Assembly: GCA_030749725.1 (NCBI GenBank)
Contig: JASMJM010000112.1
Coordinates: forward strand, 1 to 61,159
Length of the DNA: 61,159 nucleotides
Source of the DNA: Pseudomonadales bacterium
Lineage (GTDB): Bacteria; Pseudomonadota; Gammaproteobacteria; Pseudomonadales; Azotimanducaceae
Reading direction: 5' to 3'
Positions 17,593-24,739 of the stretch are shown here, piece by piece. Numbering within the stretch: position 1 is the first letter of the stretch; every line of letters begins with the position of its first letter. The notes under the pieces were generated by a model, which saw nothing but the letters and a program-made list of their open reading frames with translations, was not told the origin of the DNA and made no database searches. The translations under genes were made by a program, and so were the position numbers.

Positions 17593-17781
17593 GCAGAAGG
17601 GGCTGGGGTGTCGTGCGCGACCCCGGCCTTCTCGTAGCAATCAGCCCGGGCGCCGAGCGCGTGGAAGGAGGGGTACCGCCATCGGGCCCGAAGGGGCTCC
17701 TGACCAAGTGAGGGTAGCTGGGAGAGCCGCAAGCCGCGAAGAGAAGGACCGGGGTCGCGCACGACACCCAGCTCCTTCTGC
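17593..17781. repeat. Long imperfect inverted repeat (about 41-bp arms, about 107-bp centre)
   Basis: Left arm 17593-17633 and right arm 17741-17781 are complementary over about 40 bases with three single-base differences. The core TGTCGTGCGCGACCCCGG in the left arm has its complement in the right arm. The centre is GC-rich and contains shorter palindromes such as GCCCGGGC. It fills most of the 412-bp gap between two minus-strand genes. It has the form of a non-coding mobile element (MITE-like) or a dispersed palindromic element; no terminal duplication is apparent. The rest of the gap shows nothing recognisable. Confidence 0.7.
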
Positions 17782-17821
17782 GATCAGAGTTGTTACGACC
17801 TAAAGTAAGTGCCATTCGTAG

Positions 17822-18607
17822 TTAGTTGAGTAACTCTCTCATGCCCTTGCCCTGATTTCTGCACCAGGCAGCGATCGTTCCCAGGTCCCAGCCGATGCAG
17901 AAGTGCCTGACCCCCATATCCAGGAATCGTTTGGTTTGCTCGAAACTGCCGACCTCCACTCTCGGGGCCACGCCTGCTTTCAGGGCTTTCTCGATCATCG
18001 TCGTATGGGCCTGTTGGACTTCGTCACTACCCCCTTGACCGACCAGGCCAACGCTAATGGAATAGTCAGCAGGTCCGAACTGGACCATATCAACGCCGTC
18101 TATTTCAAGTATTTCGTCGAGGTTTTCCATGGCACCTTTTTTCTCGATCATGATGGCGATGACCACTTCATTCATGGCTTGTACCCAGCGCTCCGCACCG
18201 ACATAGCCGTACCCAACGTAGCGCCTCATACCGACACCGTGCGTACCTCCGGCTTCGGGCGTCTCTGATCGGACCATACGAACGAACTCTCTAACGTCGT
18301 CGGCACTGCGGCCATCGGTGAACAGGACGTTCTGAATGCCGGCATCTATGGCGCGCGTCGCAATGAATCCGGCCGTCTGTTCTTCCACTTTCATCATGGA
18401 CGACATCTCCGGAAAGAGTTCGATCGCGCGTCCGATATTATCCAGCAGTTCCAGGTTGAAAGGGGAGTACTCGCCTATGTATTCGATGTAGTCAAATGCC
18501 CCGGTCTGACCGATTACCTCAACCATGCCGGGCCACGGCGTGATCAAGTGAGTACCCAGGGTGGGTTTGCCTTCGTCTAATAGTGTTCTTAAACGGTTTT
18601 CTTTCAT
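17822..18607 (-). CDS. HpcH/HpaI-family aldolase
   Basis: A 261-residue class II pyruvate aldolase of the 2,4-dihydroxyhept-2-ene-1,7-dioate aldolase / citrate lyase beta-like family. The TIM-barrel signatures are LRTLLDEGKPTLGTHL at the start, MIEKKGAMENLDEIL with the metal-binding Glu, and GVDMVQFGPADYSISVG containing the metal Asp. The final part, VRHFCIGWDLGTIAAW, matches the active-site end of the barrel. It would cleave a 4-hydroxy-2-oxo acid to pyruvate (or a 2-oxo acid) and an aldehyde. The start has GAGGAATTC upstream. It is divergent from the SDR/RraA genes, with which it could form one pathway. Confidence 0.8.
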   Translation of the reverse strand: MKENRLRTLLDEGKPTLGTHLITPWPGMVEVIGQTGAFDYIEYIGEYSPFNLELLDNIGRAIELFPEMSSMMKVEEQTAGFIATRAIDAGIQNVLFTDGRSADDVREFVRMVRSETPEAGGTHGVGMRRYVGYGYVGAERWVQAMNEVVIAIMIEKKGAMENLDEILEIDGVDMVQFGPADYSISVGLVGQGGSDEVQQAHTTMIEKALKAGVAPRVEVGSFEQTKRFLDMGVRHFCIGWDLGTIAAWCRNQGKGMRELLN

Positions 18608-18811
18608 CTCTGAATTCCTCGATCAACCAGTCATCTACCCATGAAGTTCATGTGGCGTGACCATAGCATGACGGTGGCAATTAGCAATGGTAAGACGGCG
18701 CTCAGGAGCGACCCACCTGTTGCCACGCCCGCCAAACAAGGATTGCAATGAAAACGGGTAAGACATTAAGCTCTGCTCCCACCAACAAACAATCAGGTAA
18801 CGAGTTCAAAT

Positions 18812-19576
18812 ATGTTCGATCTAACAGGAAAAAATGCAGTGCTGACAGGTTCTTCGATTGGCATGGGAAGGGCCCTTGCCGAAGGTCTGGCGTTGGCGGG
18901 CGCCAAGGTCGTCATTTCAAGTCGAAAAGGGGATGTCTGCGAGGACACGGCCGCGGCGATCAACGAATTGTGTGGCGAGGAGCGTGCAATCGCAATCCCC
19001 TGTAATATCGGCTACAAGGAGCAACTGCAGAATCTTGTGGATGAAACTCACAGGCAACTGGGCGCCATCGATATTCTGGTCGGCAATGCCGGCGTCAACC
19101 CCTTCTACGGACCTTCTGCAGAGATCCCCGATTCTGCCTTTGACAAAACCCTATCCAGCAACATCAAGTCGAACCACTGGCTCTGCCATATGGTGTTGCC
19201 GGAAATGGTCGAGAGGCAGGACGGCGTCATTATCATCACCTCGTCCAACGGCGCATATTCGCCATCCTTGATGTTGGGTACCTACGCCATCTCAAAAGCT
19301 GCCGATCTGGCACTGGTGCGAAACCTTGCAGCGGAATACGGCCAATACAATATTCGCGTGAATGCGCTCTGCCCGGGTGTATTCAAGACCCGATTCGCCG
19401 CCGCGATCTGGCAGGACGAGGACGGCAATGAAATACCTACCGTCGATGTGCCACTGCAGCGTTATGGGGATCCGGAAGAACTGCGTGGCGTTGGCGTCTT
19501 CCTCGCGTCGAAGGCGGCGAGCTTTATGACCGGACAGGGTCTGGTCATCGATGGTGGCGTGGTCATGGTGCGTTGA
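18812..19576 (+). CDS. SDR-family NAD(P)-dependent oxidoreductase
   Basis: A 254-residue classical SDR with TGSSIGMG (12-19), GNAG (91-94), Ser144/145 in TSSNG, Tyr158 and Lys162 in TYAISK, and the tail FMTGQGLVIDGG. The chain is full length and intact. Relatives with this pattern are often annotated as 3-oxoacyl-ACP reductase or cyclohexanol/hydroxyacyl-CoA dehydrogenases, but the substrate cannot be read from the sequence. It begins a plus-strand run (SDR, RraA-like, flavin reductase, two CoA-transferases, luciferase-like protein) that may be one transcription unit. A GC-rich 11/22-bp repeat follows its stop. Confidence 0.85.
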   Translation: MFDLTGKNAVLTGSSIGMGRALAEGLALAGAKVVISSRKGDVCEDTAAAINELCGEERAIAIPCNIGYKEQLQNLVDETHRQLGAIDILVGNAGVNPFYGPSAEIPDSAFDKTLSSNIKSNHWLCHMVLPEMVERQDGVIIITSSNGAYSPSLMLGTYAISKAADLALVRNLAAEYGQYNIRVNALCPGVFKTRFAAAIWQDEDGNEIPTVDVPLQRYGDPEELRGVGVFLASKAASFMTGQGLVIDGGVVMVR

Positions 19577-19580
19577 CACG

Positions 19581-19657
19581 AGCCCGAGCCGAGCCCCAGC
19601 CGAGCCCGAACCGAGCCCCAGCCGAGCCCGATCCAGCCACAGCCGAGCCCGAACCTA
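19581..19657. repeat. GC-rich short tandem repeat, 11-bp unit in alternating 22-bp pairs
   Basis: Units of the type GAGCCCCAGCC and GAGCCCGAACC alternate about seven times immediately after the SDR stop codon. The unit length is not a multiple of three relative to any long frame, and no protein use is apparent. Confidence 0.7.
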
Positions 19658-19722
19658 TACTGGTGATTGACGAAACCTGTACAATGCAACCAATGACTTT
19701 TCTCATCTGAATGGAGACCCAA

Positions 19723-20412
19723 ATGACCGAGTTATCTGCCACATTGCTGCAGGCTCTGGAAGCCCTGGACACCCCAACAGTCTGTAATGCTCTTGAGGTC
19801 GTCGAACCGAGTCGCCGCAACAATGGTTTTAACGTTAGGCCGCTGGTCTGTGTACATCCTGAACTACCCCCGGTGGTTGCTTTTGCCAGAACTGTGCGGA
19901 TCCGAGCCAAAGACAAACCCGAAACGCGTCCCGACAGCGTCGGCCATTACACCTATATCGCCGAAGGCGGTCCACTGCCCAGTGTTACCGTGGTAGAGGA
20001 TTTAGATGAAGTGCCCGGGTGGGGTGCCCTGTGGGGTGAGGTCAACACCAACGTTCACCTTGGTCTCGGATGCAAGGGAGTTATCACCAATGGCAGCGTT
20101 CGTGATCTGCCGGATTCCGCCAAGGGATTCCAGATGCTGGCCGGCATGGTCAACCCATCCCACTCATTTGTGCATGTAGTGGATTGGGGCGGCACCGTAA
20201 ACGTCCACGGCATGGAGGTCGATGACGGAGATCTCATTCACGCCGACCAGCATGGTGCCGTGGTGATCCCTCTGGATAGCGCTCAGGCTGTGGCGAACGA
20301 AGCCAAGAAGATCATGGCGCGGGAACGAATCCTTATCGACGCTGCCAAACAACCCGGTTTCAATATGGAGAAGATGCGTCAAGCCTGGGCCGGGATGGCG
20401 GAAATCCACTGA
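19723..20412 (+). CDS. RraA-like aldolase/decarboxylase
   Basis: A 229-residue member of the RraA / 4-hydroxy-4-methyl-2-oxoglutarate aldolase superfamily. The N-terminus has LDTPTVCNAL, the core has LGCKGVITNGSVRDLPDSAK with the conserved Arg and Asp of the pyruvate and metal site, and a later HADQHGAVVIP closes the fold. Aldolase members cleave 4-carboxy-4-hydroxy-2-oxoadipate; others are RNase E regulators or decarboxylate oxaloacetate. The catabolic setting favours an enzyme. I choose ATG 19723, with GGAGA five bases upstream, over an ATG 12 bases earlier which that ribosome site would overlap. Confidence 0.8.
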   Translation: MTELSATLLQALEALDTPTVCNALEVVEPSRRNNGFNVRPLVCVHPELPPVVAFARTVRIRAKDKPETRPDSVGHYTYIAEGGPLPSVTVVEDLDEVPGWGALWGEVNTNVHLGLGCKGVITNGSVRDLPDSAKGFQMLAGMVNPSHSFVHVVDWGGTVNVHGMEVDDGDLIHADQHGAVVIPLDSAQAVANEAKKIMARERILIDAAKQPGFNMEKMRQAWAGMAEIH

Positions 20413-20484
20413 CGGATTGAACGGACGGCAGCACGCCTTTTCTGAATGAGCGGCGAGCATAACGAGAGAACAACGAGGCACCGT

Positions 20485-21294
20485 ATGACTGAGAAAAAGA
20501 CTGTTTTAGGACTGGTGGGTAGTCCGAATCCTGACGGCCTGACCAATCAACTCGTAACTGCAGCCCTTGATGGCGCGCAGGAAAACGGCGCGACCATCGA
20601 GAAACTGCAGATGTCGGAGTACGTGGTCGACCCATGCCAGGACTGCCTGCCTTGGACATGCTTGCAGACGCTGGAATGTAAGTACAACGACGAGAATTTC
20701 GAGTTTCTTAACGAGAAGATCCTGGACTGCAGTGCTCTGATCCTCGGCACGCCGGTTTACTGGTGGGATACCAGCGCGATGGTGAAATATCTGATACTGA
20801 AGATGTTTCGGGTATTTGCCATGTCCGGCCCTCTCAACGGTTTGCCGGCACTGGGTCTGGCCATCGCGGGCGGATCGGGAACCGGCCTGGTATCCGGTTT
20901 GAAACCGGTGTATCACTTTTTCCAGATCATGCGGATGCGCGCCATCGATCCTGTACCGGCGACACGATTTGACTTTGACAAGGCGCTCTCCAAGGCGATG
21001 GAACAGGGCCGGCAGATCGGCAAGATGAGTGAATCGAGGGAACGATTCGACAGTTGGGAGGAATGTCTGCTGCGCTACGATTCTCTGCGTTACATTGGGG
21101 ACGACAACGCCAGTGAAATCCGGCTGGTTGCCGAGCTTGCCGCCGAGGCGGTGGAATCCGAGCGCAAGTGCGATATCAGCGGCGATCTTGCCCATGCGGA
21201 TCATCTGGCAACATCAGGCAAAGTGCTCGAATCGATGACGGAAACCTTAAAGGTCTATCAGTCGAGTGCAGGCCTCTTTGGTAAACAGCAGTAG
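20485..21294 (+). CDS. NAD(P)H-dependent FMN reductase / iron-sulfur flavoprotein-like flavodoxin-fold protein
   Basis: The 269-residue protein starts with the FMN reductase pattern VLGLVGSPNPDGLTNQL (phosphate-binding loop) and continues with ALILGTPVYWWDTSAMVKYL, the second FMN loop. Four cysteines lie in the first third (DPCQDCLPWTCLQTLEC), a spacing reminiscent of iron-sulfur flavoproteins, so a cluster may be bound in addition to FMN; this is inference. I place the start at ATG 20485 where GAGG precedes it; an ATG 39 bases upstream has no clear ribosome site. Together with the CoA-transferase and luciferase-like genes, it may supply reduced flavin. Confidence 0.75.
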   Translation: MTEKKTVLGLVGSPNPDGLTNQLVTAALDGAQENGATIEKLQMSEYVVDPCQDCLPWTCLQTLECKYNDENFEFLNEKILDCSALILGTPVYWWDTSAMVKYLILKMFRVFAMSGPLNGLPALGLAIAGGSGTGLVSGLKPVYHFFQIMRMRAIDPVPATRFDFDKALSKAMEQGRQIGKMSESRERFDSWEECLLRYDSLRYIGDDNASEIRLVAELAAEAVESERKCDISGDLAHADHLATSGKVLESMTETLKVYQSSAGLFGKQQ

Positions 21295-21319
21295 TTAGCA
21301 CGGCCCGTATCCGTCAAGC

Positions 21320-22597
21320 ATGGCAATGCGCGTCTATCTACCTTTGAAAGGAGTTCGAGTTCTCAGTTTCGAACTCGCCTTCGCCCTGCCGGCTGGAACC
21401 AGGGTGCTGTCCGACCTGGGAGCTGAGGTCGTACGTGTGGCCCGACCGGGTGGCAACCCGTTCAGCCGTTACATCAGCGCTGTGGATGGCGTCTTCCATG
21501 GCAAACCTTGTGTCGACATTGATCTCAAGACGGAAAGGGGCAAGCAGCTCGCATACGAACTGGCCCTCAAGGCAGATGTTGTCTCCAACAATTACAGACC
21601 CGGCGTCCTCGACAATTTCGGGCTTGGTTCGGACCGCCTGAGAAAAGCCAAACCTGAATTGATCTGGATGCAGCTATCCGGTTACGGCACGCCCGGCCCC
21701 TGGTCCACGTTCCCTGCCTACGGGCCTTCTACGGAAGCCGCAGGGGGATTGAACCGTCTGTTGGTGAATGAGGGAGAAGTACCCATTCGCATCGGCTCGG
21801 GGGTTTTTTCCGATCAGCTTTCCGGCCGCTATGCAGCCTTGGCCATCGTGGCAGCACTTGAGAAAAAAAGAGCCACCGGCAAGGGGGCCAGCATCGATCT
21901 ATCCATGACCGAGTGCATAACACATATGCTCGGCAGTCAGATGGTGAACGCAGCAACAACGGGCGCCGTGCCTTCAGCGGAGCGCAATCGCCATCGCCGC
22001 TACGTGCCACAGGGCGTATATCCCTGCAGCGGCACAGACGAGTGGTTAGCCATATCCATATGTACGCAGGAAACGTGGGAACAGTTGGTTGACATCGTTG
22101 CTGATGAGCGCCTAGAGAAGGAGCTAACCATCGAAGAAAGGCGCGCGCAGCATGATGACATCGATGCAGTTCTTTGCCAATGGACCATGGACCAGGGCAA
22201 GAATGCTCTTGCAGATCTACTGCAACAGCATGGCATTGCCGCAGCACCAGTCAGGACCGTCCAGGATTCCGCGCTGGATCCACAGTTCAAAGCCAGGGGC
22301 TCACTGCAACAGATCAGACATAGTAAACCGGTCATGGGATACCGATCCCATCCTCAGCCCCCGCTACCATGGCGGATCGTAGGCAGAAAGAGAAAGACAC
22401 TAACGGACTATCGCAATAATGGCAGGGATAACGAGAAGGTCCTTAACCGTTGGTTGGGATACAACGCTACGCAGGTGAAGGAGTTGGTCAAATCCGGCGT
22501 TATGGGCGTGACTCAGTCCAGAACATTGGATAACCGACTATGGGCGAGTAATCTCGACGACCCCGACTTCGCCAGCAAGCTTGGATTGAAAGATTGA
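21320..22597 (+). CDS. CaiB/BaiF family CoA-transferase (subunit 1)
   Basis: A 425-residue class III CoA-transferase. N-terminal VLSFELAFALPAGTRVLSDL and GAEVVRVARPGG, the TERGKQLAYELALKADVVSNNYRPG segment and WMQLSGYGTPGPW are the usual family landmarks. At the position of the catalytic aspartate the protein reads SIDLSMTECI, with Glu rather than Asp. Class III enzymes move CoA between an acyl-CoA and an acid through a mixed anhydride. The next gene is a second, shorter homolog overlapping by four bases, so the two probably form a heteromer, as BbsEF do for benzylsuccinate. Confidence 0.8.
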   Translation: MAMRVYLPLKGVRVLSFELAFALPAGTRVLSDLGAEVVRVARPGGNPFSRYISAVDGVFHGKPCVDIDLKTERGKQLAYELALKADVVSNNYRPGVLDNFGLGSDRLRKAKPELIWMQLSGYGTPGPWSTFPAYGPSTEAAGGLNRLLVNEGEVPIRIGSGVFSDQLSGRYAALAIVAALEKKRATGKGASIDLSMTECITHMLGSQMVNAATTGAVPSAERNRHRRYVPQGVYPCSGTDEWLAISICTQETWEQLVDIVADERLEKELTIEERRAQHDDIDAVLCQWTMDQGKNALADLLQQHGIAAAPVRTVQDSALDPQFKARGSLQQIRHSKPVMGYRSHPQPPLPWRIVGRKRKTLTDYRNNGRDNEKVLNRWLGYNATQVKELVKSGVMGVTQSRTLDNRLWASNLDDPDFASKLGLKD

Positions 22598-23550
22598 GAA
22601 TCTTAGAAATCTCCCAAGGCGCCGCGGCGAGTTATGCAGGGGTTTTGCTGACAGAACTACAATCCGAGGTGGACTGGATTGATCAGAGGGAAGACCCGAG
22701 CGAGGACGATTCCTTTCTTCACCGAGACAAGAGTCGCCTTAAGACCCTTGGCGATATGGCGATCTACGATGCCATTGTCGAAGACGTGGGATCGTCAGGA
22801 CTGAAGAAGCTTGGCCATTCCTATGCCGCACTCAAGCAGTTGCACCCGGACCTGGTCATCGTATCGCTTTCCCCCTTCGGTCACTCAGGCCCTTACAAAG
22901 ACTGGCAGGCAACAGATCTGACGGTACAAGCTGCCGGCGGCGTAATGCACGTAGCTGGTTATGACGATGAACCACCCAGGAAACTGCCGGGCGATTCAGC
23001 AGCGATGATAGCAGGTCTGCATGGCGCTACCGCCGTAACAGCAGCCGTTTACGGTGTCAAAACAGGTGTTGAAACGGGTACACATATCGATATATCTGCC
23101 CAGGACACCTTTATGCAACACTGGACGCGCCACGTTTCCATGTATGCCTACACCGGAGCGCTGATGAAACGTGCCAACAGGGAGACTAAGGGAATCCACG
23201 GCAGACACACCGCAATGTCTCGGGACGGCTGGATCTATATGCTGGCCCTGCGTGCTCCCTGGCAGGATGTCGCGGCATTTCTTGGTCTGGGTGATTTCAT
23301 CGAGTTCAACGAAGACAACAGTCAGCCGTGGGAAGAAATGGAAGAATCTTTCCATCGTGCTATTGCCGGAAAAACACGTTATGAATGGTTTGCCGATGCA
23401 GCCGAGATGGGCTGGACGTTCGCCCCTGTCGAAGATCCCTTTCAGATCATGAATAATCCGCACGCCGCCGCCAGAGACTTTTTTCAAATCCGGGAGGTTG
23501 ATGGGAAGGAGGTCCTCATACCTAAGCTGCCATTCAGATGGGAGCCTTGA
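22594..23550 (+). CDS. CaiB/BaiF family CoA-transferase (subunit 2, short)
   Basis: Only 318 residues, compared with about 380-430 in the family. It starts with TTG at 22594, in the sequence ATTGA shared with the stop of the preceding gene, indicating translational coupling. The N-terminal ILEISQGAAASYAGVLLTEL and VSLSPFGHSGPYKDWQATDL are family motifs, and GTHIDISAQDTFMQHW contains Asp at the catalytic position. This suggests complementarity: subunit 1 has Glu there and subunit 2 has Asp. The central dimer-threading part appears shortened (about 60 residues fewer). Its role is probably as the partner of subunit 1. Confidence 0.75.
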   Translation: MRILEISQGAAASYAGVLLTELQSEVDWIDQREDPSEDDSFLHRDKSRLKTLGDMAIYDAIVEDVGSSGLKKLGHSYAALKQLHPDLVIVSLSPFGHSGPYKDWQATDLTVQAAGGVMHVAGYDDEPPRKLPGDSAAMIAGLHGATAVTAAVYGVKTGVETGTHIDISAQDTFMQHWTRHVSMYAYTGALMKRANRETKGIHGRHTAMSRDGWIYMLALRAPWQDVAAFLGLGDFIEFNEDNSQPWEEMEESFHRAIAGKTRYEWFADAAEMGWTFAPVEDPFQIMNNPHAAARDFFQIREVDGKEVLIPKLPFRWEP

Positions 23551-23690
23551 TAGGTCCTGACGAAACAGGCTCTGTGAGGAACGGGGAGGGGTGAGACGGA
23601 TCAGACGATACCGCTGAACCCGCTATGCCGCCGGTGTATACTGCCCGGTGATTCAGTCAGGCAACGAAGCATCTAGAGAGATCATCCTAA

Positions 23691-24461
23691 ATGAGCATCA
23701 GCATTAGCGTTGAGTTGTCCCACATCTGTCCACTTGACGAGATCACGGATCACGCAAACGCGCTCGAATCCTACGGATTCCATCGCGTGTGGGTGCCGGA
23801 TACGGTCGTCTCGCAATGGGAAGCCTGGCTGGCTGCCAGCTTGATCGTTCATCACACGGACGTTATCAACATTGGGCTCGGCGTAACCAATCCGTATACG
23901 CGTCATCCTGTTGTGGTCGCACAGATGGCAGCAACGCTGCAGAACATCAGCGGCGGGCGTTTAGCCATCTCCCTCGGTAAGGGTATCGGCAGGTTTCTGG
24001 ATAAAGCGGGCATCGAGCAGCACGAAACCGCAGTGGAGGAGTGTATCACTGCGCTGCACAACATGATTGCCGGGGAGAGGACCAACCTGGACGGTGAAGC
24101 CTTCCGAATTGACGGGATGCTGCTCCGAACGATACCGCCCTCGAATCCTGTGCCTATCTATCTGGCGGCAGTCGGTCCGGCCAGTTGGGACATCGCCGTT
24201 CGTGTTGCTGACGGCGTGGCTACGGTGTGGACCGACATGACTGCTGACAACTATCGCCGTTCCATGGCTGACCGCCAGATGCCAACTGCCGTGTTGATTC
24301 CGTTTGCCCTCGGAGCGGGGGAATTCCTGGGAAACAAGGCCGGATCACTGCCGCAACTGAAGGACCGAGTCCAGGCCTTGGATGATCTCGGCTTCGACGA
24401 GGTGATTATCGGCTACCGCGACCGTAATGACCTGGACATCGCTGCACAGTTGATCACATGA
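23691..24461 (+). CDS. Luciferase-like (LLM) flavin-dependent oxidoreductase
   Basis: A 256-residue TIM-barrel protein of the bacterial luciferase / F420-dependent reductase superfamily. Seen are the SYGFHRVWVPDT start, NIGLGVTNPYTRHPVVVAQM, LQNISGGRLAISLGKGIG with the conserved glycine-rich turn, and GAVGPAS-like LAAVGPASWDIAVRVADGV. Members use FMN or F420. F420 use is typical of actinobacteria and some proteobacteria; I cannot tell which applies here. The length is shorter than the usual 300-350 residues, and the C-terminus around the last barrel strands appears compact. AGAGAGA lies upstream of the ATG. Confidence 0.7.
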   Translation: MSISISVELSHICPLDEITDHANALESYGFHRVWVPDTVVSQWEAWLAASLIVHHTDVINIGLGVTNPYTRHPVVVAQMAATLQNISGGRLAISLGKGIGRFLDKAGIEQHETAVEECITALHNMIAGERTNLDGEAFRIDGMLLRTIPPSNPVPIYLAAVGPASWDIAVRVADGVATVWTDMTADNYRRSMADRQMPTAVLIPFALGAGEFLGNKAGSLPQLKDRVQALDDLGFDEVIIGYRDRNDLDIAAQLIT

Positions 24462-24646
24462 TCACGATCGACGGAGAAAGCTGAAGTCACAGAGGCCAAT
24501 CTGGAGAATCGTCGAACCAGAGGACACTCCGATCACGGTATCGCAGACATCCCTTGAAATGACAATGCAGTTGCTGCTGCAATTTACCAGCGTCAGGGAC
24601 CTGCATCGACACTGAGCGCTGGGTTCCTGATCACATAGACGACTGA

Positions 24647-24667
24647 TGGTGTTGTTTCACAACACCA
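24647..24667. terminator. Perfect 9-bp hairpin between convergent genes
   Basis: TGGTGTTGT and ACAACACCA flank a TTC loop, in the 274-bp gap between the luciferase-like gene (plus) and the thiolase-like gene (minus). The stem and the position suit a bidirectional transcription end, but only a weak T-stretch (GATTTC) follows on the plus strand. Confidence 0.4.
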
Positions 24668-24705
24668 GATTTCACGCGTCTCTGGGACTGAACCAGGGCG
24701 CCTGG

Positions 24706-24739
24706 GGCTAGGCGCCCCCGGCTAGGCGCCCCCGGCTAG
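24706..24739. repeat. 14-bp direct repeat running into a stop codon
   Basis: GGCTAGGCGCCCCC is repeated from 24706 and 24720, with a third partial copy GGCTA at 24734. The last CTA is the complement of the thiolase gene's TAG stop, so the repeat array ends inside the coding boundary. Confidence 0.6.

Noticed and set aside
17576-17803. Coding frames across the inverted-repeat element
   Set aside because: Short frames exist on both strands, as expected for GC-rich palindromes; none has a motif or a ribosome site.
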